Numbered from the stretch's first letter, positions 10,400 to 21,648 are shown. The stretch is 64,000 nt of DNA from Microvirga flocculans ATCC BAA-817 (GCF_000518665.1 NZ_JAEA01000006.1:62001-126000); one strand, 5' to 3'. Made by a program: numbers and translations. The notes: generated by a model from the letters alone, not told the origin.

Positions 10400-10699
10400 T
10401 CATTGTGTCGGCGCCGCCGAAGGTCACGGCCGCTGGCATCCTGGAATGGAGCGCCACGCCGCCGTGAACTCGCCGCGAAGCGGCGCTCCAGCCATGGCTG
10501 TCCGACGCCAACCGGCTGATGTGAGACCGCCTCCCGCACGCGCTGCCACAATGGATTTGGTCAAGCTAGGTCACCGATCAAGAAACAAGAGGAACCCGTG
10601 TGCATTGTTAGAAGCTGGCCGCAGACCGGTATGTGTGCGGCAGGTCTTGAAAACAGTCAGGCTTACTAGCACCTAGCCGTTCGGTGGAGGCGGATGACG

Positions 10700-11101
10700 A
10701 TGCGGGATCCGGCAAACTGGATGCTCTCAGAGGCAATCGACGCCCTGGCGCGGGCCGAGCGGATGCACCGGCAGCTCTTTCAGCTCCAACGCTCGCAAAC
10801 CCGGGCGCCGGCGTGGGAGCCTCCCCTCGACATGATCGAGACCGACCATGAGGTCCTCATCCTGATCGCCCTGCCCGGAGTCGAGCCCGACCAGGTCGAG
10901 GCCGTCGTCCGGGACGGGGCCTTGGTGGTGGCCGGACGGCGCACGCTGCCTCCCGAGCTGCGCACGGCCCGCATCCATCGCCTGGAACTGCCGCAGGGCC
11001 AGTTCGAGCGCCGCATCCCGTTGCCGCCGGGCCGCTACAGCGCCGTACGGCGCTTTGCGCGCAACGGCTGTCTCGTCTTCAGTCTCGAGAAGGAAATCTA
11101 G
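10700..11101 (+). CDS. Hsp20/alpha-crystallin family small heat-shock protein (divergent)
   Basis: A 133-residue protein with an alpha-crystallin domain at about residues 40-130 (DMIETDHEVLILIALPGVEPDQVE; FERRIPLPPGRYSA). It differs clearly from the other four Hsp20 proteins in the window: the N-terminal arm is shorter and the C-terminal IxI motif is not evident. It probably binds unfolding clients without ATP. Two ATGs (10694, 10700) follow GGAGG; 10700 has the better spacing of nine bases. The stop is only 10 bases before the lon start, so holdase and protease are likely cotranscribed. Confidence 0.88.
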   Translation: MRDPANWMLSEAIDALARAERMHRQLFQLQRSQTRAPAWEPPLDMIETDHEVLILIALPGVEPDQVEAVVRDGALVVAGRRTLPPELRTARIHRLELPQGQFERRIPLPPGRYSAVRRFARNGCLVFSLEKEI

Positions 11102-11111
11102 GGGTTGCGCC

Positions 11112-13541
<2,430 letters not shown>

Positions 13542-13557
13542 GAGCGCCGCCCAACCG

Positions 13558-14196
13558 ATGCTGGAGACCGCCGTATCCGCGTTCGTGCTCCTGTTCGTCA
13601 CGATCGGCCCCGTCGAGACGGCCGCCGTGTTCGGAGTGCTCACCGCCGGCATCCATCGCCCGGAGCGGAGGCGGTTGGCATGGCAGGCGGTCTTGGTGGC
13701 GGGGCTGGTGCTGCTGCTCTTCGCGCTGGTGGGAAACCGGCTGCTCGACTTCCTGCACGTTTCCTTGGCCGCTTTCCGCATCGCCGGCGGGGTCCTGCTC
13801 CTGCTTCTCGCCATCGATCTCGTGTTCGCGCATCCAACCGGCCTGTCGTCGATCACGGCGAGCGAGGAACATGAGGCCCAACGGCCCGGCGACATCGCCG
13901 TGTTCCCGCTCGCCATCCCGCTGATCGCGGGACCAGGCAGCATGACCGCCATCGTGCTCCTGATGGGGCAGGCCGGGACGGAGCTGGCGCAGGCGACAGT
14001 CCTGGCCATGCTCGCGGCGTGCCTTGGAGCCACCTTTCTGGCGCTCATCCTCGTGGATCCGCTCGGACGCCTGCTCGGGGTGACGGGAACCAACGTTGTC
14101 GCGCGCATCTCAGGGGTGCTGTTGGCCGCGGTCGCGGTGCAGTTCGTCCTCGACGGCATCAGGGAGGCCAACCTGTTCGGGCCGGCGTCTCCCTAG
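13558..14196 (+). CDS. MarC family integral membrane protein
   Basis: A 212-residue protein with six predicted membrane helices and the MarC/NAAT signature segments: the first helix with FVLLFVTIGPVETAAVF, the central GDIAVFPLAIPLIAGPGSMT motif, and a C-terminal TGTNVVARISGVLLAAVAVQFVLDGI. MarC proteins are inner-membrane proteins of poorly defined transport function. It begins 16 bases after the lon stop, so it is probably in the same transcript as hsp20 and lon. Confidence 0.9.
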   Translation: MLETAVSAFVLLFVTIGPVETAAVFGVLTAGIHRPERRRLAWQAVLVAGLVLLLFALVGNRLLDFLHVSLAAFRIAGGVLLLLLAIDLVFAHPTGLSSITASEEHEAQRPGDIAVFPLAIPLIAGPGSMTAIVLLMGQAGTELAQATVLAMLAACLGATFLALILVDPLGRLLGVTGTNVVARISGVLLAAVAVQFVLDGIREANLFGPASP

Positions 14197-14333
14197 GAGG
14201 CTTCCTGCGCCCTCCCGGAAGAGCCCGGAGCGATTGCTCCGCAGGCAAGGCGCCGTCGCCGGCCAGATGCCTGCACCTAGGCGAGGCCGCGCCTACATTG
14301 TCGGGTGCGTGTACACGAGCTGGAGTTTGTCCG

Positions 14334-14774
14334 ATGGCTGATGCGTTCCACGTCGTCTGTCCCGCCTGCGACGCCGTCAACCGCCTCCCCCGGTCGAAAC
14401 CGGCCCGGGCGGCCAAATGCGGCCGCTGCGGCGCCGAACTGTTCTCCGGAAAACCGATCGAGCTCGGTGGCGAGCGGTTCAAGCGCCATGTAGCCCGCAA
14501 CGACATACCCGTCGTGGTCGACTTCTGGGCGCCTTGGTGCGGCCCCTGCCGCGCCATGGCGCCCGTCTTTGAGCAAGTTGCGCAGGAGCTCGAGCCGGCG
14601 GCGCGGTTCGTGAAGGTCAACGTCGACGCAGAACCCGGTCTCGCAGGGGAGTTCGGCATCCAGGGCATCCCCGCGCTGTTCGTGTTCAGGAATGGGCAGG
14701 TTGCGTCCAAGAAGGCCGGAATGATGGATCCGGCCTCGCTGCGCCGGTGGATTGCGGAGGGAACCGGGCGGTAA
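14334..14774 (+). CDS. trxC: Thioredoxin 2 (zinc-containing TrxC type)
   Basis: A 146-residue thioredoxin with an N-terminal zinc-binding extension (CPAC near residue 9 and CGRC near residue 32) followed by a thioredoxin fold with the WCGPC active site. The cis-proline motif GIPALFVF follows. TrxC reduces protein disulphides and is normally induced by oxidative stress; its zinc site can release metal on oxidation. GGAG precedes the start at 14334. It follows the MarC gene on the same strand with a gap of 137 bases. Thioredoxins also occur in the transmissible heat-resistance loci, so its presence beside chaperones fits a combined heat and oxidative module. Confidence 0.95.
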   Translation: MADAFHVVCPACDAVNRLPRSKPARAAKCGRCGAELFSGKPIELGGERFKRHVARNDIPVVVDFWAPWCGPCRAMAPVFEQVAQELEPAARFVKVNVDAEPGLAGEFGIQGIPALFVFRNGQVASKKAGMMDPASLRRWIAEGTGR

Positions 14775-14931
14775 CGCTCTGGCGGCGCGAAGCTGAAGCA
14801 CCGGATCGCGTCTACAGAGCCCTGCGCAGCGGAAATCCGATCGTCTATCGGTTGCCGGCGGTCCTTCGCCATTGCTCCCGGAACGAACGAGGATCCGCTT
14901 GCTCGTGTGGTCTGGAGGCAGTCCGTTAACC

Positions 14932-14960
14932 CTTGACAGCTTCCGGAGCATCCCTATCTC
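14932..14960 (+). promoter_or_regulatory. RpoH-type promoter of groESL
   Basis: CTTGACA (14932-14938) and CCTATCTC (14953-14960) are separated by 14 bases, matching the alphaproteobacterial heat-shock sigma factor pattern. Close variants precede three hsp20 genes in the window. The -35 also resembles a vegetative TTGACA box, so both sigma factors might use it. Confidence 0.7.
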
Positions 14961-14968
14961 GAAGCCGT

Positions 14969-14995
14969 TTAGCACTCGCTCCCATTGAGTGCCAA
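14969..14995 (+). promoter_or_regulatory. CIRCE operator (HrcA site)
   Basis: TTAGCACTC (14969-14977), nine bases, then GAGTGCCAA (14987-14995). This is the CIRCE consensus with one mismatch in the right arm (C for T). It lies just after the promoter and 39 bases before groES, where HrcA would block transcription until chaperonin is depleted by heat. Confidence 0.92.
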
Positions 14996-15034
14996 GCATG
15001 GCAGTATCCATAAACGACGCAGGAGGGTCTTTCC

Positions 15035-15349
15035 ATGAAGTTCCGTCCCTTGCACGACCGCGTCGTCGTCCGCCGGATCGAACCTGAGGAGCGGACGAAG
15101 GGCGGCATCATCATCCCCGACACCGCCAAGGAGAAGCCGCAGCAGGGCGAGGTGATCGCCGTCGGCCCTGGCGCCCGCGACGAGACCGGCAAGGTCCAGC
15201 CGCTGGACGTGAAGGCGGGCGACCGTGTCCTCTTCGGCAAGTGGTCAGGCACCGAGGTGCGTGTCGGCGGCGAGGATCTCCTGATCATGAAGGAGTCCGA
15301 CATCATGGGCGTGCTCGAGCAGGAGGCCGCGTCCCGGAGCGCCGCCTAA
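15035..15349 (+). CDS. groES: GroES co-chaperonin
   Basis: A 104-residue Cpn10 protein with the canonical start [13 protein letters not shown], the mobile loop region [18 protein letters not shown] and the C-terminal [13 protein letters not shown]. It caps GroEL rings to form the folding chamber. The ribosome binding site is AGGAGGG. It is the first gene of a groES-groEL operon under CIRCE and an RpoH-type promoter. Length and motifs are normal. Confidence 0.98.
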   Translation: MKFRPLHDRVVVRRIEPEERTKGGIIIPDTAKEKPQQGEVIAVGPGARDETGKVQPLDVKAGDRVLFGKWSGTEVRVGGEDLLIMKESDIMGVLEQEAASRSAA

Positions 15350-15380
15350 CGATCGGGAGTTGCTGGCATCATCACGATAG

Positions 15381-17030
<1,650 letters not shown>

Positions 17031-17055
17031 GCGAACGCGAAGTGGCACGGAGGGC

Positions 17056-17082
17056 GGCCAGGACAAAACCTGGCCCCCTTTC
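17056..17082 (+). terminator. Intrinsic terminator of groESL
   Basis: GGCCAGG / CCTGGCC with a six-base loop acaaaa, followed by a short pyrimidine run ccctttc, 25 bases after the groEL stop. Confidence 0.75.
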
Positions 17083-17165
17083 AGCCGTTCGCGAATGACA
17101 GACGGGGAGAAGTATCTCCATAGCGCCTTGCCGGACCTCTGGCAGACTCAAGTGGAGGTGGTCCG

Positions 17166-17444
17166 ATGCGTATCGAGCGCGACAGTCGCGGTGACTACGT
17201 GCTGAATCCTGACGAGCTTGCCCCAAAGCTCGGTCTGTCCGCTGACGAACTCCGCCGCCATATGAAAGCGGGTCTTGTGACAAGTCTGGTGGAGGCCGGC
17301 CAAGGCGAGGATGCGGGTTTATCGCGGTTGACGGTGCGGTGCGGCGGAGCAGTCTGGCGGGCAATCGTCGGCGCGGACGGCTCTATCATCCAAGAGGAGG
17401 CGGGAGGCCAGAGTGAAGCCCCTCCCAGAGCTCCGTCGATATAG
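17166..17444 (+). CDS. DUF6522-type small protein
   Basis: A 92-residue soluble protein of the small alphaproteobacterial family I recall as DUF6522. The features are the opening segment with DYVLNPDELAPKLGLSADEL and a helical stretch resembling a helix-turn-helix (residues 15-40). The core follows as LSRLTVRCGGAVWRAIVGADG. The ribosome binding site is GGAGG. No function is established; the fold could bind DNA or another protein. It stands alone between the groESL terminator and a strongly structured intergenic region. Confidence 0.7.
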   Translation: MRIERDSRGDYVLNPDELAPKLGLSADELRRHMKAGLVTSLVEAGQGEDAGLSRLTVRCGGAVWRAIVGADGSIIQEEAGGQSEAPPRAPSI

Positions 17445-17811
17445 TCATTGACCGCGCCCGCGCTCTCTGAAGACGTCACGATCATGCTTTGCGCGAGCCG
17501 GCCGATAGTGCCCACAACAAAGCCCAGAGCGTGTTGCACTCTGGGCTTCGGGCACTCAGTCGGGAGAGCCCGGTTCGTGCCGCGTAGGCTCCGGTACAGA
17601 TCAGCCAAGGGAAAACGTCCTGGGGGACCAATGCCACCCGAGCGGACCTCGTACCAATCCGGAAACCTACACATAGGCAACAAGGATTGTCCCGGGTTGG
17701 TTCCAACGAACCGAACGCAACCAACCGTCTCCGAGCAGGCTCATCCTGCGGTACCCATCGACCAGTCCGGTCATCCCGACGTCCTTCCAGCGCGCGACTG
17801 ACTGATTGAAC
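17445..17811. other. Intergenic gap with a nested hairpin
   Basis: No gene is supported in these 367 bases; the frames present are low-quality shadows. The segment holds the nested inverted repeat at 17507-17556 (listed separately) and the presumed 3' end of the downstream minus-strand gene. Confidence 0.45.
17507..17556. terminator. Nested double hairpin, probable bidirectional terminator
   Basis: The outer stem AGTGCCC / GGGCACT (17507-17513 with 17550-17556) encloses a perfect 10-bp stem AAGCCCAGAG / CTCTGGGCTT (17520-17529 with 17539-17548) with a nine-base loop. It lies between a plus-strand gene and a convergent minus-strand gene. That fits a shared terminator, but the two-tier structure is stronger than needed and could be a stable small RNA element. 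Confidence 0.55.
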
Positions 17812-18042
17812 TCACGCCAGCCCAAAGTGCTGATTGGGCTGGCGGACCAGAACCGTCTCCGACTGCGGCGGAAAGTACGGCACGAGTTCGATCTCGTCCG
17901 GACGCACCGGCGCCGCGTGGAGATGGGAAAGTAGTTCGGCTCCTTTGCGGAGCAGGGCTTTGCGATCGCCAACGTCCGGGAGAACGAGCCCAGAGACGTC
18001 ATCGGCGCCGCGAAGCTTGACGAAGAAGTATCCGGTTGTCAT
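17812..18042 (-). CDS. Small protein of unknown function
   Basis: A 76-residue protein with GAGGA before the ATG. The opening TGYFFVKLRGAD and the following charged helix resemble small ferredoxin-like or DUF-type proteins common in Methylobacteriaceae, but I cannot name a family with confidence. It is the second of two minus-strand genes 34 bases apart, divergent from the adjacent hsp20 transcript. Confidence 0.55.
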   Translation of the reverse strand: MTTGYFFVKLRGADDVSGLVLPDVGDRKALLRKGAELLSHLHAAPVRPDEIELVPYFPPQSETVLVRQPNQHFGLA

Positions 18043-18076
18043 GGCAGGATTCCTCTAGCGATCCAAGAACAGACTT

Positions 18077-18319
18077 TCAGAGCTTTGGAATAGCGGGAAG
18101 ATCCTCGTCATTGGCTTGGAGCATCTCGACCAAGCGGGCGACGCGACCGGAGGGAATCGGCCTGCCCTCGTTCAGCATGGCCTCGTCGTTCTCGAGCCAC
18201 GCCCGTGCCACGGCCAGTTCGGCCCGGCTTGCGCCCATGGCGAGGATCTCGGTCACCACGCGGTCGTCCGAACGCCCGGTGAGCGCCCTCACCTCGTCTC
18301 GCGTCAGCGTGTCGGTCAT
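18077..18319 (-). CDS. Small acidic helical protein, unknown function
   Basis: An 80-residue protein with an AGGAGA ribosome binding site. The sequence is mostly helical: TLTRDEVRALTGRSDDRVVTEILAMG, then ASRAELAVARAWLENDE. The first half looks like a compact helix-turn-helix or histone-like fold, but no catalytic motif is present. It is transcribed away from the hsp20 pair from a shared 120-base upstream region containing an RpoH-type promoter on the other strand. Confidence 0.6.
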   Translation of the reverse strand: MTDTLTRDEVRALTGRSDDRVVTEILAMGASRAELAVARAWLENDEAMLNEGRPIPSGRVARLVEMLQANDEDLPAIPKL

Positions 18320-18442
18320 GTGCGATCTCCTGTGTGACGGGAAACCGGCTTCGATGTGGGATCGGTTTTCCCATCATCAAGACCGGCGAGATCGGCTGCG
18401 GACAGGCTCAACAAAACCTGTCGTCTTGCTGCGGGGCGGGGT

Positions 18443-18472
18443 CTTGACACGCCGCGGGGGCGTTCCTACCTC
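18443..18472 (+). promoter_or_regulatory. RpoH-type promoter of hsp20 pair
   Basis: CTTGACA (18443-18449) and CCTACCTC (18465-18472) separated by 15 bases. The ROSE-like leader starts about seven bases downstream, so transcription would begin just before the first hairpin. Confidence 0.7.
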
Positions 18473-18479
18473 GATGATT

Positions 18480-18566
18480 GCCGAGGCTTTTCAAGAGCTT
18501 GGCACCTCGGGCGCCGGCGGGTGTCCGGCGCTCTTATGGTTACGTTGCTCAATGGAGGATGTAGCT
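18480..18566 (+). promoter_or_regulatory. ROSE-type RNA thermometer
   Basis: This leader has a first hairpin GCCGAG...CTTGGC (18480-18503) and a second hairpin GGGCGCCGG...CCGGCGCTC (18509-18533). A final element TTGCT (18545-18549) can pair imperfectly with the ribosome binding site GGAGG (18554-18558) just before hsp20. This is the ROSE arrangement known from rhizobial small heat-shock genes, in which heat melts the last hairpin. The same design recurs at 31895-31981 and 34359-34442. Confidence 0.85.
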
Positions 18567-19070
18567 ATGAGAACGACCCTAGACTTCTCTCCCCTCTTCC
18601 GCTCGACGGTCGGCTTCGATCGGCTGATCGACATGCTCGATCAGGCCAGCCGGGTTGAGCCGCTGACCAACTGGCCGCCTTACAACATCGAGAAGGCGGG
18701 CGATGACCAGTATCGCATCACCATGGCGGTCGCCGGCTTCTCGCCCGACGAGATCGAGCTCGTCCAGCAGGAAAACACGCTCTTCGTGAATGGCCAGAAG
18801 CATCCTGAGCCCGAAGGCGTGCAGGTTCTCCACCGCGGCATCGCCACCCGCGCCTTCAAGCAGACCTTCAATCTGGCTGACCACGTGAAGGTCACGGGAG
18901 CGGGCCTCGAGAACGGACTGCTGACGATCGAGCTGAAGCGCGAAGTCCCAGAGGAGCTCAAGCCGCGTCGGATCGAAATTGCGTCCGGCACCGGCACGAA
19001 GGCTCTCGCTCAGGACAACCAGCCTCAGCAGATCGAGCACGAGCCGCAGAGCAAGAGCAAAGCCGCGTAA
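18567..19070 (+). CDS. Hsp20 small heat-shock protein (IbpA-like, class A)
   Basis: A 167-residue small heat-shock protein. The N-terminal arm begins MRTTLDFSPLFRSTVGFDRL, and the alpha-crystallin domain spans about residues 35-130 with the A-x-x-x-G-x-L-type motif GLENGLLTIEL. The C-terminal tail is extended by about 15 residues rich in Q, E, K and S compared with its two paralogs here. It holds unfolding proteins for ClpB/DnaK. Start at 18567 follows GGAGG within the ROSE hairpin. The second hsp20 begins 91 bases downstream, so the pair is probably one operon. Confidence 0.95.
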   Translation: MRTTLDFSPLFRSTVGFDRLIDMLDQASRVEPLTNWPPYNIEKAGDDQYRITMAVAGFSPDEIELVQQENTLFVNGQKHPEPEGVQVLHRGIATRAFKQTFNLADHVKVTGAGLENGLLTIELKREVPEELKPRRIEIASGTGTKALAQDNQPQQIEHEPQSKSKAA

Positions 19071-19161
19071 GCAGACGCACTCGATGACGGGTGCAACGGT
19101 GCCGGGCAACCGGCATCGAACCCTTGCTCTCGTTCAAGCCAGATGACGAAAGGAGGAGATG

Positions 19162-19683
19162 ATGAACATGCGTGATCTGATTCCGTGGGGCCGCAATGAA
19201 CGATCGATGGTCCCCAGCACCTTCCGCGGTGAGGAGCTGAGCCCCTTCATGACCCTCCACCGCGAGATGAACCGGCTGTTCGACGACGTGTTCAGCCGTT
19301 TTGAGGGCGGCATGCCGTCGCTTCTCGGACGTATGCCGACCTGGCCCAGCATCGAAGCGGTCGAGACGGACAAGGACGTTCGCGTCTCGGCCGAGCTTCC
19401 CGGCCTGGATGAGAAGGACGTCGAGGTCCTCGTCGATGACGACGTCCTGACCATCCGCGGCGAGAAGAAGGCCGAGGCCGAGGACAAGGAGCGCCGCTTC
19501 AGCGAGCGCTACTATGGCCGCTTCGAGCGGGTGATCCCCCTGCCCTTCGCGGTCGAGGACGACAAGGTCGAGGCGTCGTTCAACAACGGCGTGCTCACCG
19601 TCACCCTGCCCAAGTCCGCCAAGGCGCAGGAGAAGGCCAAGCGCATCCCGGTCAACGGGAAGGCCCAAGGGGGCAAGCACTAA
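19162..19683 (+). CDS. Hsp20 small heat-shock protein (second type)
   Basis: A 173-residue small heat-shock protein of a different class from its neighbour. The N-terminal arm is MRDLIPWGRNE, then MTLHREMNRLFDDVFSRF, and the alpha-crystallin domain covers about 50-160 (VSAELPGLDEKDVEVLVDDDVLTIRGEKK in outline, with GVLTVTLPK). The C-terminal IPV motif for oligomer assembly is present (KRIPVNGK). Three ATGs cluster after AGGAGG; 19162 has a reasonable spacing, 19168 is the alternative. Having two sHsp classes in one operon suggests hetero-oligomers or divided client ranges, as with IbpA/IbpB (inference). Confidence 0.95.
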   Translation: MNMRDLIPWGRNERSMVPSTFRGEELSPFMTLHREMNRLFDDVFSRFEGGMPSLLGRMPTWPSIEAVETDKDVRVSAELPGLDEKDVEVLVDDDVLTIRGEKKAEAEDKERRFSERYYGRFERVIPLPFAVEDDKVEASFNNGVLTVTLPKSAKAQEKAKRIPVNGKAQGGKH

Positions 19684-19694
19684 CCACCTGACGC

Positions 19695-19728
19695 GGTGCG
19701 GGGCAGGCCTGCGCGGCTGCCCCGCGCC
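19695..19728 (+). terminator. Hairpin after hsp20 pair
   Basis: A 12-bp stem with one G-U pair (GGTGCGGGGCAG / CTGCCCCGCGCC) and a 10-base loop, 11 bases after the stop. GC-rich, with only a weak T tail. Confidence 0.65.
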
Positions 19729-19757
19729 ATCCTTCGCTCATCGGAGGGAGGATGATC

Positions 19758-20138
19758 ATGGAGACGATTGAGACCAAATCCGACGCCAACCCTGTTCCTG
19801 TCTCTCAGATTCCATCGCCTGGGAACTCCGAACGCTCGTTCGTGGAGGCCCTGGTGGACCCGGTGAACATCTTTGCGAGCCCGCAGGAGGTGGTGGAGCA
19901 CCCTTGGTTCAGCGACGAGGAGAAGCGGACCATCCTGCTGTCATGGGCGCGCGACGAGCTCGTGATCGAGCAGGTCGCCGGCAGGGTCATGCCCGACCTG
20001 CAGGTGAAGTCCCGCATTGATGCCGTCATCGAGGCACTCGCCCTGTTCGACGCCTCGGCTGCCGGCGAATACCTCAGCGCGGTCCAGGCCGTTCGAGGCA
20101 ATCGCAAGCGGACCGCCCGTCGGACGCTTCCGCATTAG
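19758..20138 (+). CDS. Small protein with island-specific EVV-domain (copy 1)
   Basis: A 126-residue protein. Residues about 33-105 form a domain that recurs three more times in this window (20161-20892, 30115-30636, 31037-31345). Shared positions are an F-x-x-P-x-[ED]-V-V start, a downstream K-R-x-I-L, a W-A-x-D, then a predicted helix ending in A-L. No known family was recognised; the pattern suggests a compact helical domain. The ATG at 19758 has the correct spacing from GGGAGG, while 19752 is too close. It starts a probable four-gene operon with the NDUFS4 fusion, the omega-subunit paralog and an SPW protein. Confidence 0.75.
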   Translation: METIETKSDANPVPVSQIPSPGNSERSFVEALVDPVNIFASPQEVVEHPWFSDEEKRTILLSWARDELVIEQVAGRVMPDLQVKSRIDAVIEALALFDASAAGEYLSAVQAVRGNRKRTARRTLPH

Positions 20139-20160
20139 GCGGGCTTGATGGAGGCTGGCC

Positions 20161-20892
20161 ATGAACGAACGCCTTATCGGAATCGGACACAATCAGCCGC
20201 CGGTGTCCCGCCTGATCCCGGGTCAGCCCTGGCCGCAGGATGCGCAGGCGCTGATCGCTCGCCGCACGCGGCCGGTCACGACCTCCGGCCGCGCCGGAAC
20301 GGGCCAATGGGTGTTGCGCTTCGAACGACGCCTGCCGCAGACCATCGAACCGCTGATGGGCTGGACGGCCGACGACGATACGCTGACGCAGGTTGAACTC
20401 AGATTCGGCTCGAAAGAGGAAGCGATCGCGTATGCCGAGCGCGAAGGTCTGGCGTACCGTGTCGAGGGCGAACCGGTCGCAGCTACCGGCGCCGAGCGCG
20501 AGCGCAGTCACATGGAGGCGCAGCAGCGCGAGGCGGCGGACCTCTACATGACGGCCGCCGCGCTGGCCTGGATGGACGCCCAGTATGGCGTCGCCGCCAT
20601 CGGCCGCAGGCCCGACCTGGACCGGGCTCTCGTCGATCCGGCCAGCGTCTTCGCTGCGCCGTCCGAGGTGGTTCACGATCCGAGCCTTTCGATGGACGAC
20701 AAGCGCGAGATCCTGCGTCGCTGGGCCTGGGACGAATGGCTGCTGGAGGTGGAGGCCGACGAGTCTCCGGCCGCCGGCAAGCCGTCCCGCTACGGCGAAG
20801 TCAAGTCCGCGCTGCTGATGCTCGACCAGCTGGAGCGGACGCAGGTGCTCCTATCCGTGAACACCTCGCCGCAGGGCAGGTCTGCCGCATAG
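20161..20892 (+). CDS. Fusion of NDUFS4-like complex I domain and EVV-domain (copy 2)
   Basis: A 243-residue protein with two parts. Residues about 35-105 match the NDUFS4/ETC complex I subunit family (PF04800 type): WVLRFERR, then EPLMGWTADDDTLTQV, LRFGSKEEAIAYAEREG and LAYRV, in the same order as the human and alphaproteobacterial 18-kDa accessory subunit. A linker helix (110-155) leads into the island-specific domain at about 158-230 (DPASVFAAPSEVVHDP, KREILRRWAWDE). Ordinary alphaproteobacterial NDUFS4 proteins are about 100 residues and stand alone. It may dock onto complex I or reuse the fold elsewhere; which is unknown. It starts 22 bases after the previous gene and ends 9 bases before the omega paralog. 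Confidence 0.8.
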   Translation: MNERLIGIGHNQPPVSRLIPGQPWPQDAQALIARRTRPVTTSGRAGTGQWVLRFERRLPQTIEPLMGWTADDDTLTQVELRFGSKEEAIAYAEREGLAYRVEGEPVAATGAERERSHMEAQQREAADLYMTAAALAWMDAQYGVAAIGRRPDLDRALVDPASVFAAPSEVVHDPSLSMDDKREILRRWAWDEWLLEVEADESPAAGKPSRYGEVKSALLMLDQLERTQVLLSVNTSPQGRSAA

Positions 20893-20901
20893 GAGGAACC
20901 C

Positions 20902-21243
20902 ATGGCTCGCATCACCACGAGAGACTGCGAACGGGTCGTGCCGAACCGGTTTGAGCTGGTCCTTCTCGCCGCCCGGCGGGCGCACGATCTCTGGAACGGG
21001 GCCGAACCCCAGGTCGACCCCGGCGACGAAAAGCCGACCGTGCTCGCCTTGCGCGAGGTCGCGGCGCGGCGGATCGACCCCGACGCGCTCCGCCGGCAAT
21101 TGATCGAGCGCTTCGCGGCGCTTGGGACCGACGCCATCGATTTCGGCAGGCCGCCCGTCCGGGGGCCTGCCCCGAGCTCCCCCATTGCCGATGCCACTGG
21201 ATCGTTGGATGGGGGTGCACCTGCACAGGTGCCTTATCACTGA
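20902..21243 (+). CDS. rpoZ: RNA polymerase omega subunit paralog
   Basis: A 113-residue protein whose first 75 residues follow the RpoZ signature closely: MARITTRDCERVVPNRFELV, LLAARRAHDL, a variable loop, then VLALREVAARRIDPD. Omega binds the beta-prime C-terminus and assists RNA polymerase assembly; in many bacteria it also shapes the ppGpp response. The C-terminal 35 residues (proline, glycine and serine rich) differ from housekeeping omega tails. The ribosome binding site is AGGAGG. It sits inside a stress operon rather than beside gmk/spoT genes, so it is likely an additional copy; that needs the rest of the genome. Confidence 0.85.
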   Translation: MARITTRDCERVVPNRFELVLLAARRAHDLWNGAEPQVDPGDEKPTVLALREVAARRIDPDALRRQLIERFAALGTDAIDFGRPPVRGPAPSSPIADATGSLDGGAPAQVPYH

Positions 21244-21270
21244 CGCTAGCTTCAACGAAGGAGGTCAACG

Positions 21271-21639
21271 ATGAAGAACCTGAAACATTGGAGTGAACTC
21301 ACCGCGATCAACATCATCACCGCGCTGGCCGGTGCTTTCCTTGTCGGGTCGCCCTGGCTGTTTGGCTTCGCGGGCGAGCAGACGGCCATGTGGAGCGCCG
21401 GCCTGATCGGTGTTCTCGCGATCATGATCGCCCTGGCCGGGTTTATCGAGCTGCGCGAGTGGGAAGGCTGGGCAAGCCTCGCCCTCGGCCTCTGGGCCGC
21501 CATCGCCCCGTGGGCACTGGGCTTCTCGGGTGTGACGGCCGCGATGGCGTGCCACCTTGGCGTGGGCCTCACCGTCGCGGCACTCGCCGCGCTCGAACTG
21601 TGGATGATCCACAACAAGCCGGAAAAGCTGGCGGGATAA
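21271..21639 (+). CDS. SPW-repeat membrane protein (copy 1)
   Basis: A 122-residue protein with four hydrophobic helices and two copies of the SPW-type motif, at SPWLFGFAG (about residue 28) and APWALGFSG (about residue 88). SPW-repeat proteins are small membrane proteins of unknown function. Two further paralogs lie at 35045 and 36855. The ribosome binding site is AGGAGG. It ends the operon that begins at 19758, with a hairpin 10 bases after the stop. An acid- or heat-stress role like that of HdeD in gammaproteobacterial heat-resistance loci is a guess from context. Confidence 0.88.
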   Translation: MKNLKHWSELTAINIITALAGAFLVGSPWLFGFAGEQTAMWSAGLIGVLAIMIALAGFIELREWEGWASLALGLWAAIAPWALGFSGVTAAMACHLGVGLTVAALAALELWMIHNKPEKLAG

Positions 21640-21648
21640 AAGCCGCAT

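Noticed and set aside
10646..10677. RpoH-like promoter before the hsp20-lon group (CTTGAAA then CCTAGC)
   Set aside because: The spacer is 19 bases against 14-16 in the four accepted cases, and the -10 match is poor.
19071..19161. ROSE element before the second hsp20 of the pair
   Set aside because: TTGCT occurs upstream but is about 20 bases from the ribosome binding site, and the two conserved hairpins are absent.
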